Part shown: in pieces, positions 1 to 12,269 of the stretch
Layout: every line of letters starts with the position of its first letter
How positions within the stretch are numbered: the stretch's first letter is position 1
DNA from: Lycorma delicatula
Lineage: Eukaryota; Arthropoda; Insecta; Hemiptera; Fulgoridae
Assembly (NCBI RefSeq): GCF_047948215.1
Contig: NC_134465.1
Coordinates: 13,120,522-13,184,521, forward strand
DNA: 64,000 nucleotides
Direction: 5' to 3'
Made by a program: the position numbers and the translations under genes
The notes under the pieces: model-generated
What the model was told of the DNA's origin: nothing
Databases searched by the model: none
Seen by the model: only the letters and a program-made list of their open reading frames with translations

Positions 1-770
1 TCCATTACAAGTTTTAACGACTCTTACGGTAACATGTAATAATGAACGCTCGTTCTCCACAATGAAGAGAGTCAAAACGACTGCGCGTAACAAGTCGGGG
101 GATGGAAGGTTAAGTTCGTTCGTTAGTTTCTTTGTCAGTGCATAGAGATATTACTGTTAATCCTGATGAAGTTTTAGATATTATGGCGAGAAAGAAAAAT
201 CGACGAGTACCTTTATAATATTGATAACTTTTATTGGAGTGTAAATGTGTGAGTGTGAAGGATACATGTGGATTATGAAAAAATGATATACTAACATTAT
301 GATTCTTATTTTCGTAGTAAATGATGTATTAAAACTAAGCGTATGTTTTGTATTTTTCAAGTGCAGTAAAGTATAAAAAACCGTTTCAATATAAAATGAT
401 TTTCATTATTATTACTATTATCTCATCATCATCATCATCAGCCCCCTTAGCCTCCCCCGAAAAAACTCCTAGCTACGTGCCTCTCTGTCTGTGTTGTGTA
501 AAATCTCTCAGTCACTCTCTCTCTCACTGTGTGTGTGTGTGATCGTTATTTTTCTCATCACGGTCTGTCGTTTCAAACAGAAAAAAAAAAGAAAATTCGG
601 TAACCTAACTTGTGTATATTAAGACAAGAATAAAGCAAATTTTTTAATTAATTTAAATGGGTTAATTGAGTATTTGTTTTTGTAACGCGAAAGACAGTAA
701 CAATATTTTTCAAAAAAAAAAAAAAATGAAAATGAGACGATAAAATTTAGTTACATGCCACTTAATGAAC
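1..770. other. Non-coding flank with CT/TG-rich stretch
   Basis: No gene is seen. The block is AT-rich with a TCA/CT/TG low-complexity patch around 421-541 that opens a short spurious reading frame. No splice-flanked exon or family motif is recognisable. Confidence 0.5.
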
Positions 771-990
771 GCTAACGTTTTAGCCGAGCGGTAGCGTCTC
801 GGTCTTTCCTACGAAGGTCCCGGATTCGAATCCCGGTCAGGCATGGCATTTTCACACTCTACAAAATTCATATTTGTATCATTTCATTCTATCCTCTGAA
901 GCAATACCTAATGTTTGTCTCAGGCTAAAAAAAATCTGATGAGGACATCACATGTCTTCCTTTTTTACGCCTATTAAATTACATATACAA
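771..990 (+). repeat. tRNA-derived SINE, family A
   Basis: The head looks like a tRNA gene. An A-box-like stretch (tagccgagcggtagcgtc) begins at 781 and a B-box (ggattcgaatcc) lies near 822. No cloverleaf acceptor stem closes, so it is not a working tRNA gene. An unrelated AT-rich body follows, with a tail around 925-990 (aggctaaaaaaaatctgatg). Related heads recur at 8573 and, inverted, near 43440-43588. Pol III promoter use is inferred from the boxes. Confidence 0.7.
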
Positions 991-1179
991 ATTTTTTTTT
1001 TTTTTAATGAAAAGTACATAAAATTTTATTTCATTAACTTATGACAGTTTTTCATTTAAAAAATGTTTTTTTTATTGTTATTGAATTATAATTTATTGTA
1101 ATTTTTTTTAAAATCAGAAGTTAATAATTATTAATAAATCAATATATTTAAATTTTAAAAAAAATTAAAAAGAGATGAA

Positions 1180-1620
1180 GTCCGATTCGAACCTACGTGC
1201 CATCCCCTTGTAAGATCCAAATAATTCATTAATTAAAATTTTATTTGGCTATAACTCTGGAACCGATGAAAATAATTACCACTTATGATATATCGTTGAA
1301 AAGCTCTCAATGAGGATTTATTACTGCAGTTAAGAATAAGTCCAGAATCCATTTTTTTTTTTGGATTTTGGGCTGTTTTGGACACTTTTGGCCCAGTCGA
1401 TTGCAATCAAAAGGGAGGTGCAAAACTAGATGTTATAACGGTCTTAAATCCAAAATTTCAACATGCTACGGCTAATCGTTTTTAAGTTATGCGAGATACA
1501 TACGTACGTACAGACGTCACGCCGAAACTAGTCAAAATGGATTCAGGGATGGTCAAGATTGATATTTCCGTTGAAATCTGAAAACCGAAATTTTTCGCGA
1601 TCACAGTACTTTTTTTGCTT
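1180..1620. repeat. Dispersed arthropod-type repeat, AT-rich
   Basis: Non-coding block with features I recognise from many arthropod genomic repeats: a ggctataactctggaacc start region (about 1246), an ACGTACGTACAGACGTCACG stretch near 1500, and a region rich in AAAATGG/GAAATTT up to about 1610. No reading frame. The class (LINE 3' end or non-autonomous DNA element) cannot be decided from one copy. Confidence 0.45.
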
Positions 1621-2059
1621 CGTCCAATTAAGTTTAAAAAAAAAAATTAAATTTTTTGTGCTATATGACAGCTAATTGGAATATAAGAAAAAAGTTTAAC
1701 TTAAAATGTCTAAACGAAGGTAGATTAAAGTTCACACATTACTTAATCTTAGTATTAATAAATAAATAGATCTCACCTCTCTCTCTCTCTAGGAATTTAC
1801 CATAATAATAATTACCTCCCCTTAGAGACTATTGAGTGCGATATTAAACTCGAAAATCGTCTTTTTCCTTTCCTTATTTATACAAAATAAACAAACTACG
1901 TATCATTGTATTTAATAAATCATTGTATACTCAAATATTCCATTTTAACAAATACAATTGTTACATTTTAAAATGCGTACAATAAGATAGATTAATAAAT
2001 AAATTACACTGTTGATTCTTGTATTAAAAAAACCGTTTGAAAATAAAGATATGTTGCAA

Positions 2060-2135
2060 AAGGTTCTGGTTTCGAATCCCTAATCGCAGACAGGCTCTTA
2101 CACCCTAAAATATTCTTACACCCTAAAAATTCATT
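2060..2135 (+). repeat. SINE family A remnant
   Basis: Only the B-box half remains (ggtttcgaatccc near 2068), followed by the family-A junction and a short internal duplication of a cttacaccctaaaa unit. The A-box half is gone. Confidence 0.4.
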
Positions 2136-3457
2136 TCATAATTAAAGAGAAAAAAATAACCGGATATTAATTTGTTGGCAGTTTAGATTAATAAATTGTT
2201 TAATATAAAATAGATTATGAATATTTGTTTTAATAATGCGTATTAAGATCACGACAAGTTCCTTCCCGCGCTGTCTGCCCAGCGCCCGTTGTTGAACACA
2301 GTTATGTAATATTACTCACTCCAGCCGACTACAAAGGTTCAAGGTTAACAGTCTGACGCGCTTTAATAAATAAATCTCTTACGCGGTAGAGAATTGAGTT
2401 ATCTTATAAAACAATTAAATTAAATGAAGTCAAAAATATAAAATAAGACACGCAACTTTTCGCTTTACGTTTGCTGGTTTTTATTTAAACCGTTTGATGG
2501 TTTTTATTTATTTATTGATTTTTGAATTTGTTGTCGCCTTAAGAATTATTTTTATGTGCAGATTAAGAATAAAATATAAAAAACCGCTAATTGAAAGAGC
2601 GGAACCCAGTATCTTCAGTTTTTTTTAAATCTGGTTACCCTGTAGATTTGTAAGTTACGTCTAAATTGAGAAACTAACCCGAGACCTCTCCAGCGTATCC
2701 AATCGGTTCTTTATTAACATTTTTATTATGAACTTATTTACAGATGATTTACGTCAGTAAATCTGAACTGTAGGAAGAATAAATCGATTCCGTATCTAAT
2801 ATTTATATGAATATAAGCGATCTGAGACAGAAGCATTACGCAAGTAATTCTGTGCGGCAACTAACAATCAACTACAGTGTCTTAACGTTATGAATAATTT
2901 TTTTTTTTTTATTATAAGCATATTACGCTGCTGCAAACCCTCTCCAAGCTGAGAAAAAACCTTAGATCTTCAGACTACGAGTAGCGTTCTTTTAACTGGC
3001 AATACCCAGGTAGGCATTAGACATGTGAGCTTAAGTCCAAGCCAAGAATCGAACCCAAAACCCTCAGTATATCATTCGGTTGTTCTATTACGGAGGTGAC
3101 AAAATAGATTACAAAAATCCGACATCTGACAAAATTTAATTCCATGTCACTCAAAGAACTTTCAATATAATTTTTGGATTAAACTGTTTCGTTCATCGAG
3201 AGCCAGGTATTAGTTAAAAACGACGAAATATATTTTAAAAGATCTAAATAAAATAAAATTAGGCTTTATACGTATAATAAAGTGAACTAATAAATAGATC
3301 TACGAGTGTATGTACGCTCTTACACACCCATTCGATTTGGATATTGTAGACGGGCCGAACCGTGAAATTTAGAGATAATACTAATCATTCATTACCTCCT
3401 TGCGTACTGTTCGTGGTTTCTATAATTTACATCGTAAAAGATGCGGTTCTGTTATTT

Positions 3458-3497
3458 TTCTTTTTGAGAAGATGACTGTTCGTCTTCTCAAAAAGAA
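3458..3497. repeat. Perfect inverted repeat, 15-bp arms
   Basis: Arms at 3458-3472 and 3483-3497 are exact reverse complements around a 10-nt loop. A third, direct copy of the right arm (catcttctcaaaaa) follows at 3513-3526. Confidence 0.75.
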
Positions 3498-4447
3498 GCA
3501 AATCTTTTGTTCATCTTCTCAAAAAAAAAACTGCAGTTCCAGATATCGATCGAATCTGGAACTTTTAGTCTAGCAGGTAAGGTAGCCAGCGCTACCTCTT
3601 CTCTAATAGCATGTAGGTCGTGTTACATCTAAAAAAGAAAAGATTAATAATACAGTTTTTTTTTTAATTCCTGATTGATATTTAAAAAAATATAGTAACA
3701 CTTAATAACAAAATTGTACGTGCGCGCGCGTGGGGGTCCGTATTTACATGTAGTATATAATATATATATATATTTTTTTTTTTTTGAGGGCGAAAAACGG
3801 TTGAACGTTATCATCGCCCGGATGTACTATATATTAAGCTTGATTACGTATATAAACTGATTATACGTATTTAAATAATAAGTAAAAATCTCGTTATAAC
3901 CCCTTTGTGTACGGTTGGCTGTTGTTGTAATATGTCCATTTATAGTTTTAAGCGAAAATTTATTCTCTTTAATATTTGATCTAATTATAAGTTGGGCAAG
4001 ACCGATAGTCAATTTTAAAAAAATTGATGGTGAATGACAGTTTGCGAACCAAATTTAAGATGTCTTTCGATGACGTCGATTCCGTAGTGGGGGGAAGATG
4101 AGTCTAACTAAAGAAATTCACGGAGTTGCTTTGTTTTGTGGTTAGTTATTGGCGGGAATTATCGGTAGATAGCCGACTGAATACGTAATGCTTCCAGTTA
4201 ACATTGACGTCATCCAATTTACATCTTTTTACTGAGATATTTCTTATTACTGATTAAGGTGAGTTGTATTTATTTTTTTAATATTATTGGCCAATTATTA
4301 TTGGCAGTTATTTTATTCTGTGTATGTGTTATTCAAATTATTTATTAGATTAAAAATGTTAGAACCCGATTTACTCTCGTCTATTTTTACAAAATAAATT
4401 TAATAATAATAAATTTGTTTATTTATCTCTTAATAGCGGCTAAACAG

Positions 4448-4490
4448 TATCGAAAAAATAAACAAGTTATCGAAAAAATAAACAAGTTAT
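4448..4490. repeat. Tandem duplication, 20-bp unit
   Basis: The unit tatcgaaaaaataaacaagt occurs twice head to tail (4448-4467 and 4468-4487) without a mismatch, followed by the first three bases of a third unit. A recent slippage or duplication event is the simplest reading. Confidence 0.85.
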
Positions 4491-5157
4491 ATGTTTGTAA
4501 GAGTATTTCGTGAGTGATATATTAGATGTATTTCGTGTTAAATATATTAAGTTTTAAGTCGGGTAACGAGAATGAAGCTAAGAAAATAATTCGCATCTGT
4601 ATCGTTATAAAGAATATACCGATTAAGGAGTCCTGGGTTCGACACCTAAATAGCTTACCGTTTATTCACCGATCTCAATTAATGTTGTTAAATATTCATA
4701 AATGAATGTCTCGGGAATAACACAAAAATTTGAAAAAAAAACTTTTTTGATAGGAAAGAAAGTAACAAATAATCGTTTTAATAAATTTGTAAAAATATTT
4801 TTAGAAATTTATCGGCGTAGTTTTTATTTAACATATATATATTTAATAATATAAGTAAGAAAGGAAAAAAACATAGGTAGTGAGTTTGTAGAAGGCAACC
4901 AATATTTTAAAATATGAGTTCGACACCCGTATAATCGTGTATCATCTTAATAATTATGCGTACATAATATTTAAAGCAGAAATTATTCGTAAACAGTACA
5001 ACGAGATATATACAACAAATAGTTCATTACAGATTTTTATATTTAACATTTCCCGTGTTTAATTTATATTTTTTAAGGTAAATTAAAAAAAAAAAAAAAA
5101 AATTGTTGAAAATGTATAGTCGATCATTCTTTTAGAGGAATGTTTAAGTAGCCCACC

Positions 5158-5255
5158 GCATACACAGAGAGAGAGTTTGTAGGAGGGGGAGAGTGAGAGA
5201 GAAAGGGTGGGAGTGAGAGCAAGGGTGATGGTGAGGAAGAGAGAGAGGGAAACGG
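5158..5255. repeat. Purine-rich GA tract
   Basis: About 100 bases are almost entirely G and A on the plus strand (gagagaga, gggagag and related words). It creates a spurious minus-strand serine/leucine frame. It sits just before a partial copy of the dispersed repeat at 5281. Confidence 0.7.
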
Positions 5256-5280
5256 CTTCTTCGTAATTCTTCTTAAAGAA

Positions 5281-5405
5281 TATGCTAGCCGTAACTCGAT
5301 TACAAACTGTTTTCGGACATATGTTTGTACGAACCCTTCTTCTTAATTTCAAGCTCTAAAATCGGTTCCAAAATTATTTCTCTTTCCTCCTAAATCATCT
5401 TGTGT
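5281..5405 (+). repeat. Dispersed repeat D, partial copy
   Basis: Shares the words atgctagccgtaact, ttttcggacatatgtttgta and attatttctctttcctccta, in order and spacing, with 8112-8235. Only the last third of the longer copy is present here. Confidence 0.8.
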
Positions 5406-6869
5406 GTGTATACATATATATTTAATTACACAAATTAAAATATAAAATAAAAATACGCAAATATAAAATGTATAGTTTACATTTTATAAAATTACCTTTT
5501 TAAAAACATCATTTATGATAAAATAATTTCTTCACTAAAAGTCTTAATAAAGTTTGTAAATTCGATGCGACGATCAACTTGAACGTTTAAAAAATTTAGA
5601 CGGGATTACTCTCCTGTTACAGTGAGAAATATAATTTTTGTACTTACGAAATAATTTCATAGAATCGATACACATAAATAAAAAAATATGTCAGAGATTC
5701 GAATTAAATTTGATTTGGCTATATTTATTCCTTATAATATTTAACAGAACTACGATTTTGCATAAATATCGTGGAGGTTGGAAATTGAAAGCGCCCTGGA
5801 GAAGTTAGATCCGATAAGAAATTATTATCCACTATAGTGCATCTTCGGTAAGAAATTAAATGATCTTTATACCCCACAAAATTTACGCGCTCACACGCAC
5901 CCACAGAGAGAATGAGAGAGAGGAGAGAGAGAGAATGTTAGAGAATTTTCGCGCTGTCTGGAGGTCGAATTGTAAATAAAACTGGAAAAATTTTATCTGT
6001 TATTATGTAATATTTTTTTTGTAAATTACTTTACAAAACTGATAAATTTAATCGTAATATTTTTAAAAAATTATTAAAATTAAGGGAGATTAATTATTAT
6101 TTTAAATAAAATGTAATAATAGATATAAAATGATCGACAAATCTTGATTTAATTTAATTATATCGAACGTCTATATAAGAAATATATTAGGGATATTAAC
6201 TTTGTTATTCGACCGCAATACACACACACGTACGCACATTTACGGTTGTATTTGAATTGTTGTACCATCGCGTGACCAGTACTGTCCGAGGGTAGCCAAT
6301 CAGAGTGAAGTTAGCCACCTGCATTGTTTCACCCCCCTCTCATCCCTCCCGTCTACGCATTAGTCAGACTGACAGTTGGTTTTACGTCATCCCAAAAAAA
6401 TTAAACAAAAAATAATTACCTCTGACAGCATATGAACGATACAATTTTATAAATTATTGTTTTATTTTATCATTGCCTATCGAACAATTGTTTTTCTATT
6501 AAAGCATTTATTATTATAACAAATTTACTTATTACATTTATTTTATTTTATTTATATTTACAATTACATTTTTATTTTATTTTTTTTATTAAACACTCTC
6601 TTTTATCATAATGTGAATTTTTTAAATCTAGCACAAATTATGTATTACAGTAAATAAATCTGTACCTTCAAAACTTTTTTTTTTGTTTAGCCTTCGGTAA
6701 AAACAAAAAAATATCAACTCTTATTAAAAACAAAACGGAACAAAATTTAACAGAAAACAAATGAATTTATGAAAATTAAAAACAACTTTTTAGTGTAATA
6801 AATTTAGATCGCAAACAACAAATTGATTTGTAGAATTTAATAATCTTCGTGAGAGTAGTACACTTCGCA
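5406..6869. other. Non-coding interval, no gene seen
   Basis: AT-rich with a GA-rich patch at 5905-5945 and long A/T runs at 6530-6600. No exon, RNA gene or transposon protein was recognised. Confidence 0.5.
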
Positions 6870-7690
6870 GCACTAGTGTATCATCTGAACGCCGACCGTT
6901 ACAAGCTGATGAACAGAAAAAAATTCTTCAAGTAGTACAGTTTAGTTCCAAAACGAGCACGGGAAAAATTTCTTCGCTACTCGACATTCTACAAAGTACA
7001 GTACGGAGGACATTACACGCTCAAGGACTGAATCCTTGTCACGTCCAGAAAACAAAACACCTCAAGCTTGGTGACCGTGCCGGACGAGTTTTTTCAGCGG
7101 GTTAACATAATTACTTTTAAATCTCGTTCGTACTATTTTGGGACAAAGCTACTTCTATCCGTAACGGCGTAAACAACACGTGAAATTCACATCGGTGGTG
7201 TGAAGAAAACCACACGCTCCAGTCGGATCAAATTTCCAGCCATAATTTTCGGTGAACGTTTGATGCGGCACGATCGACAACAAATTAGGCCCTTCCTTAC
7301 TAGAACGTGTCACGGAGAGAAATTTTTAAACGATGTATTTTTTTTTCTTGAAAATTTGTCATCGTAGAAACAAATCGAAATGTATTATCGACTTGATGGA
7401 GTACCGACCCGTTTCCCGAATAAAGTAAGACGGTTTTTAGATGAAAAATTTATCGGTATATGGACTGGATGTAGAGGGCTGGTAAATTGTCCGAGTAAAT
7501 CGCTGAACCTTGAACCCCTTACATTATTGTTTACGGGAACGGATGAGATGAGAGGTGTACAAGCAAAGAGTAGACGTACATGACGAACTGATCGCTTGCA
7601 TTCTCAGTGCTACTGTCCTCATCAAGGAAACGAGTTGAAAAGTGCATCGATGTCAACGGTGGAATTTTCCAAAATTTATTTTAAATTTAA
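6870..7690 (+). pseudogene. Decayed DDE transposase of the Tc1/mariner (IS630) superfamily
   Basis: Translated in shifting frames this follows a transposase type common in insects. An N-terminal helix-turn-helix region comes first, then LHAQGLNPCHVQKTKHLKLG (about 7017-7076), and the C-terminal KCIDVNGGIFQNLF (about 7642-7683). Many stops and frameshifts separate these islands, and the catalytic acidic residues cannot be placed with confidence. The protein would once have cut and pasted its own element. The 67-residue frame at 7380-7583 is part of this relic. The same region recurs as a fragment near 43220. Terminal inverted repeats were not found. Confidence 0.65.
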
Positions 7691-7829
7691 AAAAAAATAT
7701 AAACCACGGTGAGTATTTTTTTTAAAAGTAAATTAAAACTATTATTTTAATTTTTCAAAGGTTAAACATATTTTACTAAATAAAAAAAGAAAACGGTTGT
7801 TTTTACTTTTACAAATCCTTAAAGTTTTT

Positions 7830-8235
7830 TTTCCATAGAGTATATTACAACGATTTTCTCAGAATTAAACTCTCTACAAGTTTGTTTAACAACAAAGTTA
7901 TTCTACTTCAAACCTAAAAAAACGTGTTTTTCGTTACTGAGCTTTTCTGTTCTACGCTGGATATCTTGAAAATAAGGGATGATAGTTGTGGGTTTTTGTA
8001 TTCTATTTTTCGGGTCAAAAAACATAAGAAACCATCAGTTTTACCCCTTATATAACGCCTTAAAAATTTCAGTATGACTTATTTCACCGGGGAACTGAAT
8101 CCGAGCGAAATCTATGCTAGCCGTAACTTTAGAAAGAAGCATTTTCGGACATATGTTTGTATGTGAACTTTTTCCTTTATTTCAAAATCTAGAATCGGTT
8201 CCCAAATTATTTCTCTTTCCTCCTAAATCACCCTG
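7830..8235 (+). repeat. Dispersed repeat D, long copy
   Basis: About 400 bases collinear with 35450-35850: shared ttctcagaattaaa, ttccaaacctaaaaaa-like, tttacccctt and ttttccgac/ttttcggac words in the same order and similar spacing. The final 125 bases also match 5281-5405. Non-coding. It follows closely behind the decayed transposase, so it could belong to that element or be an independent insertion. Confidence 0.75.
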
Positions 8236-8572
8236 TATTTACGATAAATAAAATAGAACTGATAGTTACCGTTTATTTAATGTTCCATTTCTGACAAACC
8301 TCAAATCAGGTGACTTTATTATTAATATAAAAGTACACATTAAAACAATCACACGCGCGCGCATAGAAATTTGATATCAAATATCGCTAAATATTTTAAA
8401 TTAAATAAATAAAACGAATGAAGACTGTAACAACGGAAAAAGAACTGCTCCCCCTGTTACACTAAAAGTCGTCGGTTGAATTGTCGCCTAGTTATGGTAA
8501 ATGTATAACAAAACAATCAAAACGTAGTTAATATCTGAACCGACTTAAAAGTGAAAAATAAAATTAATTACT

Positions 8573-8740
8573 CGATTTCCGTAGCTGAGCGGTAGCGTCT
8601 CAGCCTTTCATTCAGAGCACCGGGTTCTAATCCCGGCCAGACACGGTATTCTTCATACGCTAAAAATTTCCATTTTCACGTTCCCACATTAGAACTGTCT
8701 TTGTAAGCTTCTGCGGTGAATTAATTCATCGATCGAAAAA
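8573..8740 (+). repeat. tRNA-derived SINE, family A
   Basis: A-box-like tagctgagcggtagcgtctc from 8582 and B-box-like gggttctaatccc near 8622. It shares the head and the gtagcgtctc signature with the copy at 771. The tail differs, so it may be a subfamily. Confidence 0.65.
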
Positions 8741-9254
8741 AAAATAAATGAACGATAAACATTGTTATAGATAGGTAGTAACAGCGACTGATTCAGTCAT
8801 CATGCACGGCTTTCAGGAAGTTGTTATTAGGTCTAATGTTTGACATAGCAGAACTGCGGTTCAAATTCAGTTTCTTTAGAGAGACATTCAACATTTATAG
8901 TGAATCAATATAGATGATGAGGATCATATGATAAAAAATGTCACACCCTTACCGTGAATCAAACAGACTATCGATAAAATAAAAACTACACACCACCGCA
9001 CTACACTATCTGACTGTTCTGTCGCCTAAAGTTATTCATCTACTTTCAGTTGAGACGTGAAAGTAAAAGATACCTCTATAAATTTTTTTTTGGGGTTTAA
9101 TTAAGTTAATAAATAATTTTTTTATTCCGATTAGTGCAGAATAATATATTATATAAGAGTATATAATACTCGGGAATGCATAAATACGTATTTTTCATTA
9201 ATAAAAAAAAAAAGAAACTGTCCCGGCATTTGTGTGGATGGATCAAGGGAAACC

Positions 9255-9301
<47 letters not shown>

Positions 9302-9449
9302 GATGAACGGGAGATCGACTAGGAAACAAAATGTTTTACTAAGAAATTTGATTTTTTCCTCGATATACTTTTAATACTGCATAATTTTTATACTAAAAAC
9401 GTCATTTGACAAAGGGGTTCAAATCTGACTCAAATTTTATACTTTTTAA
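8741..9449. other. Non-coding interval with TA microsatellite
   Basis: Contains a pure (TA)n run at about 9256-9297 and tRNA-like fragments near 8850 (ggttcaaattc) and, in reverse, 8960. No gene seen. Confidence 0.5.
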
Positions 9450-9660
9450 TAAGTTCTGTTCTTTGTGCCCTTTTTAGTGTTAAAAATGTTTGTGTTGTGT
9501 GTTTTTCTGGCGAGTGTGAAGCAGGCGTCTTTGTTTTTGATTTTCTTGTTTAATTTTATCTTATGTGGTGTCTTCTGGTGTAAGACAGTTTCCTTAAGAT
9601 CCTCTCTTATTTCTCCAATCCACCTGCATCCTGTTATGGTGTTTTTCTAGTAGAGATTGT
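9450..9660 (-). pseudogene. Possible LINE reverse-transcriptase C-terminal relic
   Basis: Read on the minus strand, one frame gives GCRWIGEIREDLKET, which resembles the C-terminal WI-(D/E)-EI-REDLK segment found after the reverse transcriptase in many insect LINE proteins. A lysine-rich stretch follows. Only about 60 codons remain and no RT motif is present, so the call is tentative. Confidence 0.35.
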
Positions 9661-11979
9661 AATATTAGCCGTCTCAGAAGACTTGAATCTTCTGATTCAA
9701 GAAGATTACTACAGTTAAATTTTGTAGTAATAAATTGTAAAGTAATGATACATAAAAAAATTAGCAAATATTTCATATAACTTTTCATTTGTTAAAAATA
9801 AATATTTTGTTAATAGACTATTAAATATGATTCTGGCCATCTAAAAATATTCTGCTGTTGCTTGCTGTTAAGGTAATTCTATGCTATTTATTCAACTTCC
9901 ATAATAAAAATATATAAATGACATGAGTACTTATTGTTTTCGATAAATAATTTTAGTGTTCTATTATAATGTTATTTTATAATAATATACTGTATGTTCA
10001 AAAATTTGAATGTATTGAGAATTCAAATTATCTATGTCCTGATTTGTTTGAGTTATTAACTGTACATAATTTTTTGTTTTTAATTAAACATCAATGTCTT
10101 TTTTCTTTTTCCCTTTTTGAAAGTATTATGTATTATTTTTAAATTTATCTATTAGGTTAAATCGATTACATTTATTATCAAATTATTGAATTTGTAACAA
10201 AATTATTGAAAATAATGAATGGTATAATAAAAAATAATGTTAATTCCTGAATTTAAAAATCGTAAAATTTGTTTACAAACATAAAAAATACCTAATTATT
10301 ATTCAGAAGTGATCCATTAGTGAAAAAAAAAACCTTTTGGCATGCTGAAAGGTGGAGGTAGATTTCACAGGTGCTAAGTAAGGGATAAAAAAGATTTCCA
10401 CCTTAAAGTTAAGAAAAACTTTAAGTTTACTCAATACGACAATGATTGCATTTGAAATAAAGTTTCAATGGTTAGCTTACAACAAGCCTCATCTTCTTAC
10501 AATTTCAGCAACATTTTGGTCATCCCTTGCTGTAAGGGTTGGTCATATCAAAAATTGTTTCAGACAAAAGTTTTAAGGTCATGTTTAGAGGACTAACGAC
10601 CACTTTAAACCTATTTGATACTGTGCCTATTGAAGAAGGTATGATTTTTTTTGTCTTCGAAACCTCATTTTTTCCACCCCTTGGACTGATAGTTCGTGAT
10701 ATCAAAAATTTTTACTTAGATAACTCTTAGGTCCTTATCCAAAGAATAGTAGAAACTTTAAAGAAATTTGATATTTTACTTAAGAAAGTTATAGGGATAT
10801 TTTGTTTTTTTGAAAAAATCCCCCCATTGTCTGATTTTGCCCATTAATGAATTCAACCGAGATTTTGGGTTGTTATATTTTATGGTATAGTTTGAAAGTG
10901 ATTGGCGAAAAATTACGGCAGTTATCGTGTCCACAAGAAAGTGAAATATAAACAGTTATATATTATTTATATATATATATATATATATAAATAATATTTT
11001 GAACTGATGGTGGTTTTGGGGTCTGGGGGATGTGAAACGCAAAGATATCTCAAAATTTTCTAGAAGACAAATCATGGTACCCATTACAATAGATTCTTAT
11101 GAAATCTACCTAAAATTCTATAGAATTTTTAGGTTTCTTAGTTCCAGTATATAAAACTGGAAATGAAACTCTAATGTTACAAAAAATGAAAAAGAGGGGT
11201 AATATAAAATATGGAATAAAAGAACTAAAATTTGAAAGGATTCAGAAAAAATTCTTACTTGTTTCCTAAGTGATTATTACACTAATAAATATAATACGCG
11301 CAATTGAGTTTACTTGTTTCTTACAACTAATAATGATTTCTAATTAAAATATAAATACTATATTACTTTCATTTTTTTGTCAGAATTATGAAAAATCATT
11401 TTAATATTTGATTTTTTATACTGTTAAAGTAGTACTGCAAAAGAAGCTTCATTAACCCTCACATTACCAAACAAGGTATTCTAACTAACCCAGGTTGATT
11501 TTTTCCTTATAATAATTTTATGTGAAGAGATACATACCTGTGGTTTCATGACTTTGTCCTGAATCGATTGAAATTGTATTCACATTCATGACCCACCCAT
11601 TTTTTTTGTTTTTATAGTTATTATTGACAGGATATATTGGTGGGGTTGTGAGACTACCCTACTTAGTGTGAAATGCCAAAAATGAAAACTGATAATTTTT
11701 TCACCAGTTGTCCCTTGGCTGCTGAACTATAAAACAAAACATGACACTGGTTGGTACCCTGTATTCCGATAAGAAAGAGATTCTGAAGGAATTTTTTCCC
11801 AGAAAGAAGTTCATTCTTCAATGTTTGGTTTCACAAATGACTAGTTTTCCGTGTTCCAAAAAGGGGTAAGTCGGTAATCTTACTCTCTACTCAGCATCAT
11901 GAGAGGCAAGTGAGGGGTAAAGAGAGAAATACATAATATATAATATATATTTTCATAGAAATATTTATATTTTTCTATC
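9661..11979. other. Non-coding interval, no gene seen
   Basis: AT-rich. It holds an 8-bp perfect hairpin with a 4-nt loop (9682-9701), an AT palindrome around a TA run at 10963-11000, and a repeat-like block at about 10325-10860 with two overlapping opposite short frames. None has a recognisable domain. Confidence 0.45.
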
Positions 11980-11998
11980 TTGAAATATAAATATATTC

Positions 11999-12240
11999 TA
12001 TACTGCAGGGCCCCCTGGTGTCTTGTAACCATAAAATACGTTCCAAGAACCTACTCTGAAGTGATACATATGTTAGGTAATGCAAAAAATCACATCAAAA
12101 TTGGCCCAGCTGTTGTAGAGAAACACTATTGCAGCGCTCTCTGGTGGCCTATAAAGATAAAACATGTCTAAGAACCTGCTGTGAAGTGATATCTATGTAA
12201 TACAAAAAACACATCAAAATTGGTCCAGTAGTTTTTGAGG
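11999..12240. repeat. Tandem pair of a ~120-bp repeat
   Basis: Unit 1 (about 11999-12125) and unit 2 (about 12126-12240) share tgcag, ctctggtg/cctggtg, ataaaa, caagaacct/aagaacctgctgtgaagtgata and cacatcaaaattgg in order. A (CA)n-like tract follows at 12247-12269. This unit ending in a CA tract is a familiar dispersed repeat of arthropod genomes. Confidence 0.75.
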
Positions 12241-12269
12241 AAAATGTACACACACACATACACACAAAA

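Larger units (their letters stand above)
2136..5157. other. Non-coding interval, no gene seen
   Basis: AT-rich DNA without a supported exon. It contains degenerate tRNA-like B-box segments (about 3048-3060 in reverse, 4632-4645), an inverted repeat at 3458-3497, a TA microsatellite near 3756-3773 and a 20-bp tandem duplication at 4448-4490. The 61-residue minus-strand frame at 3827-4012 has no homology cue. Confidence 0.5.

Noticed and set aside
348..542. 64-codon open frame
   Set aside because: Driven by TCA/CT/TG low-complexity sequence; no domain and no splice context.
776..850. tRNA gene
   Set aside because: A- and B-boxes are present but no acceptor stem pairs. The same head recurs with other bodies, so it is a SINE head.
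10520..10730. Two overlapping opposite 61-63-codon frames
   Set aside because: Lie in a repeat-like non-coding block; no homology or splice signals.
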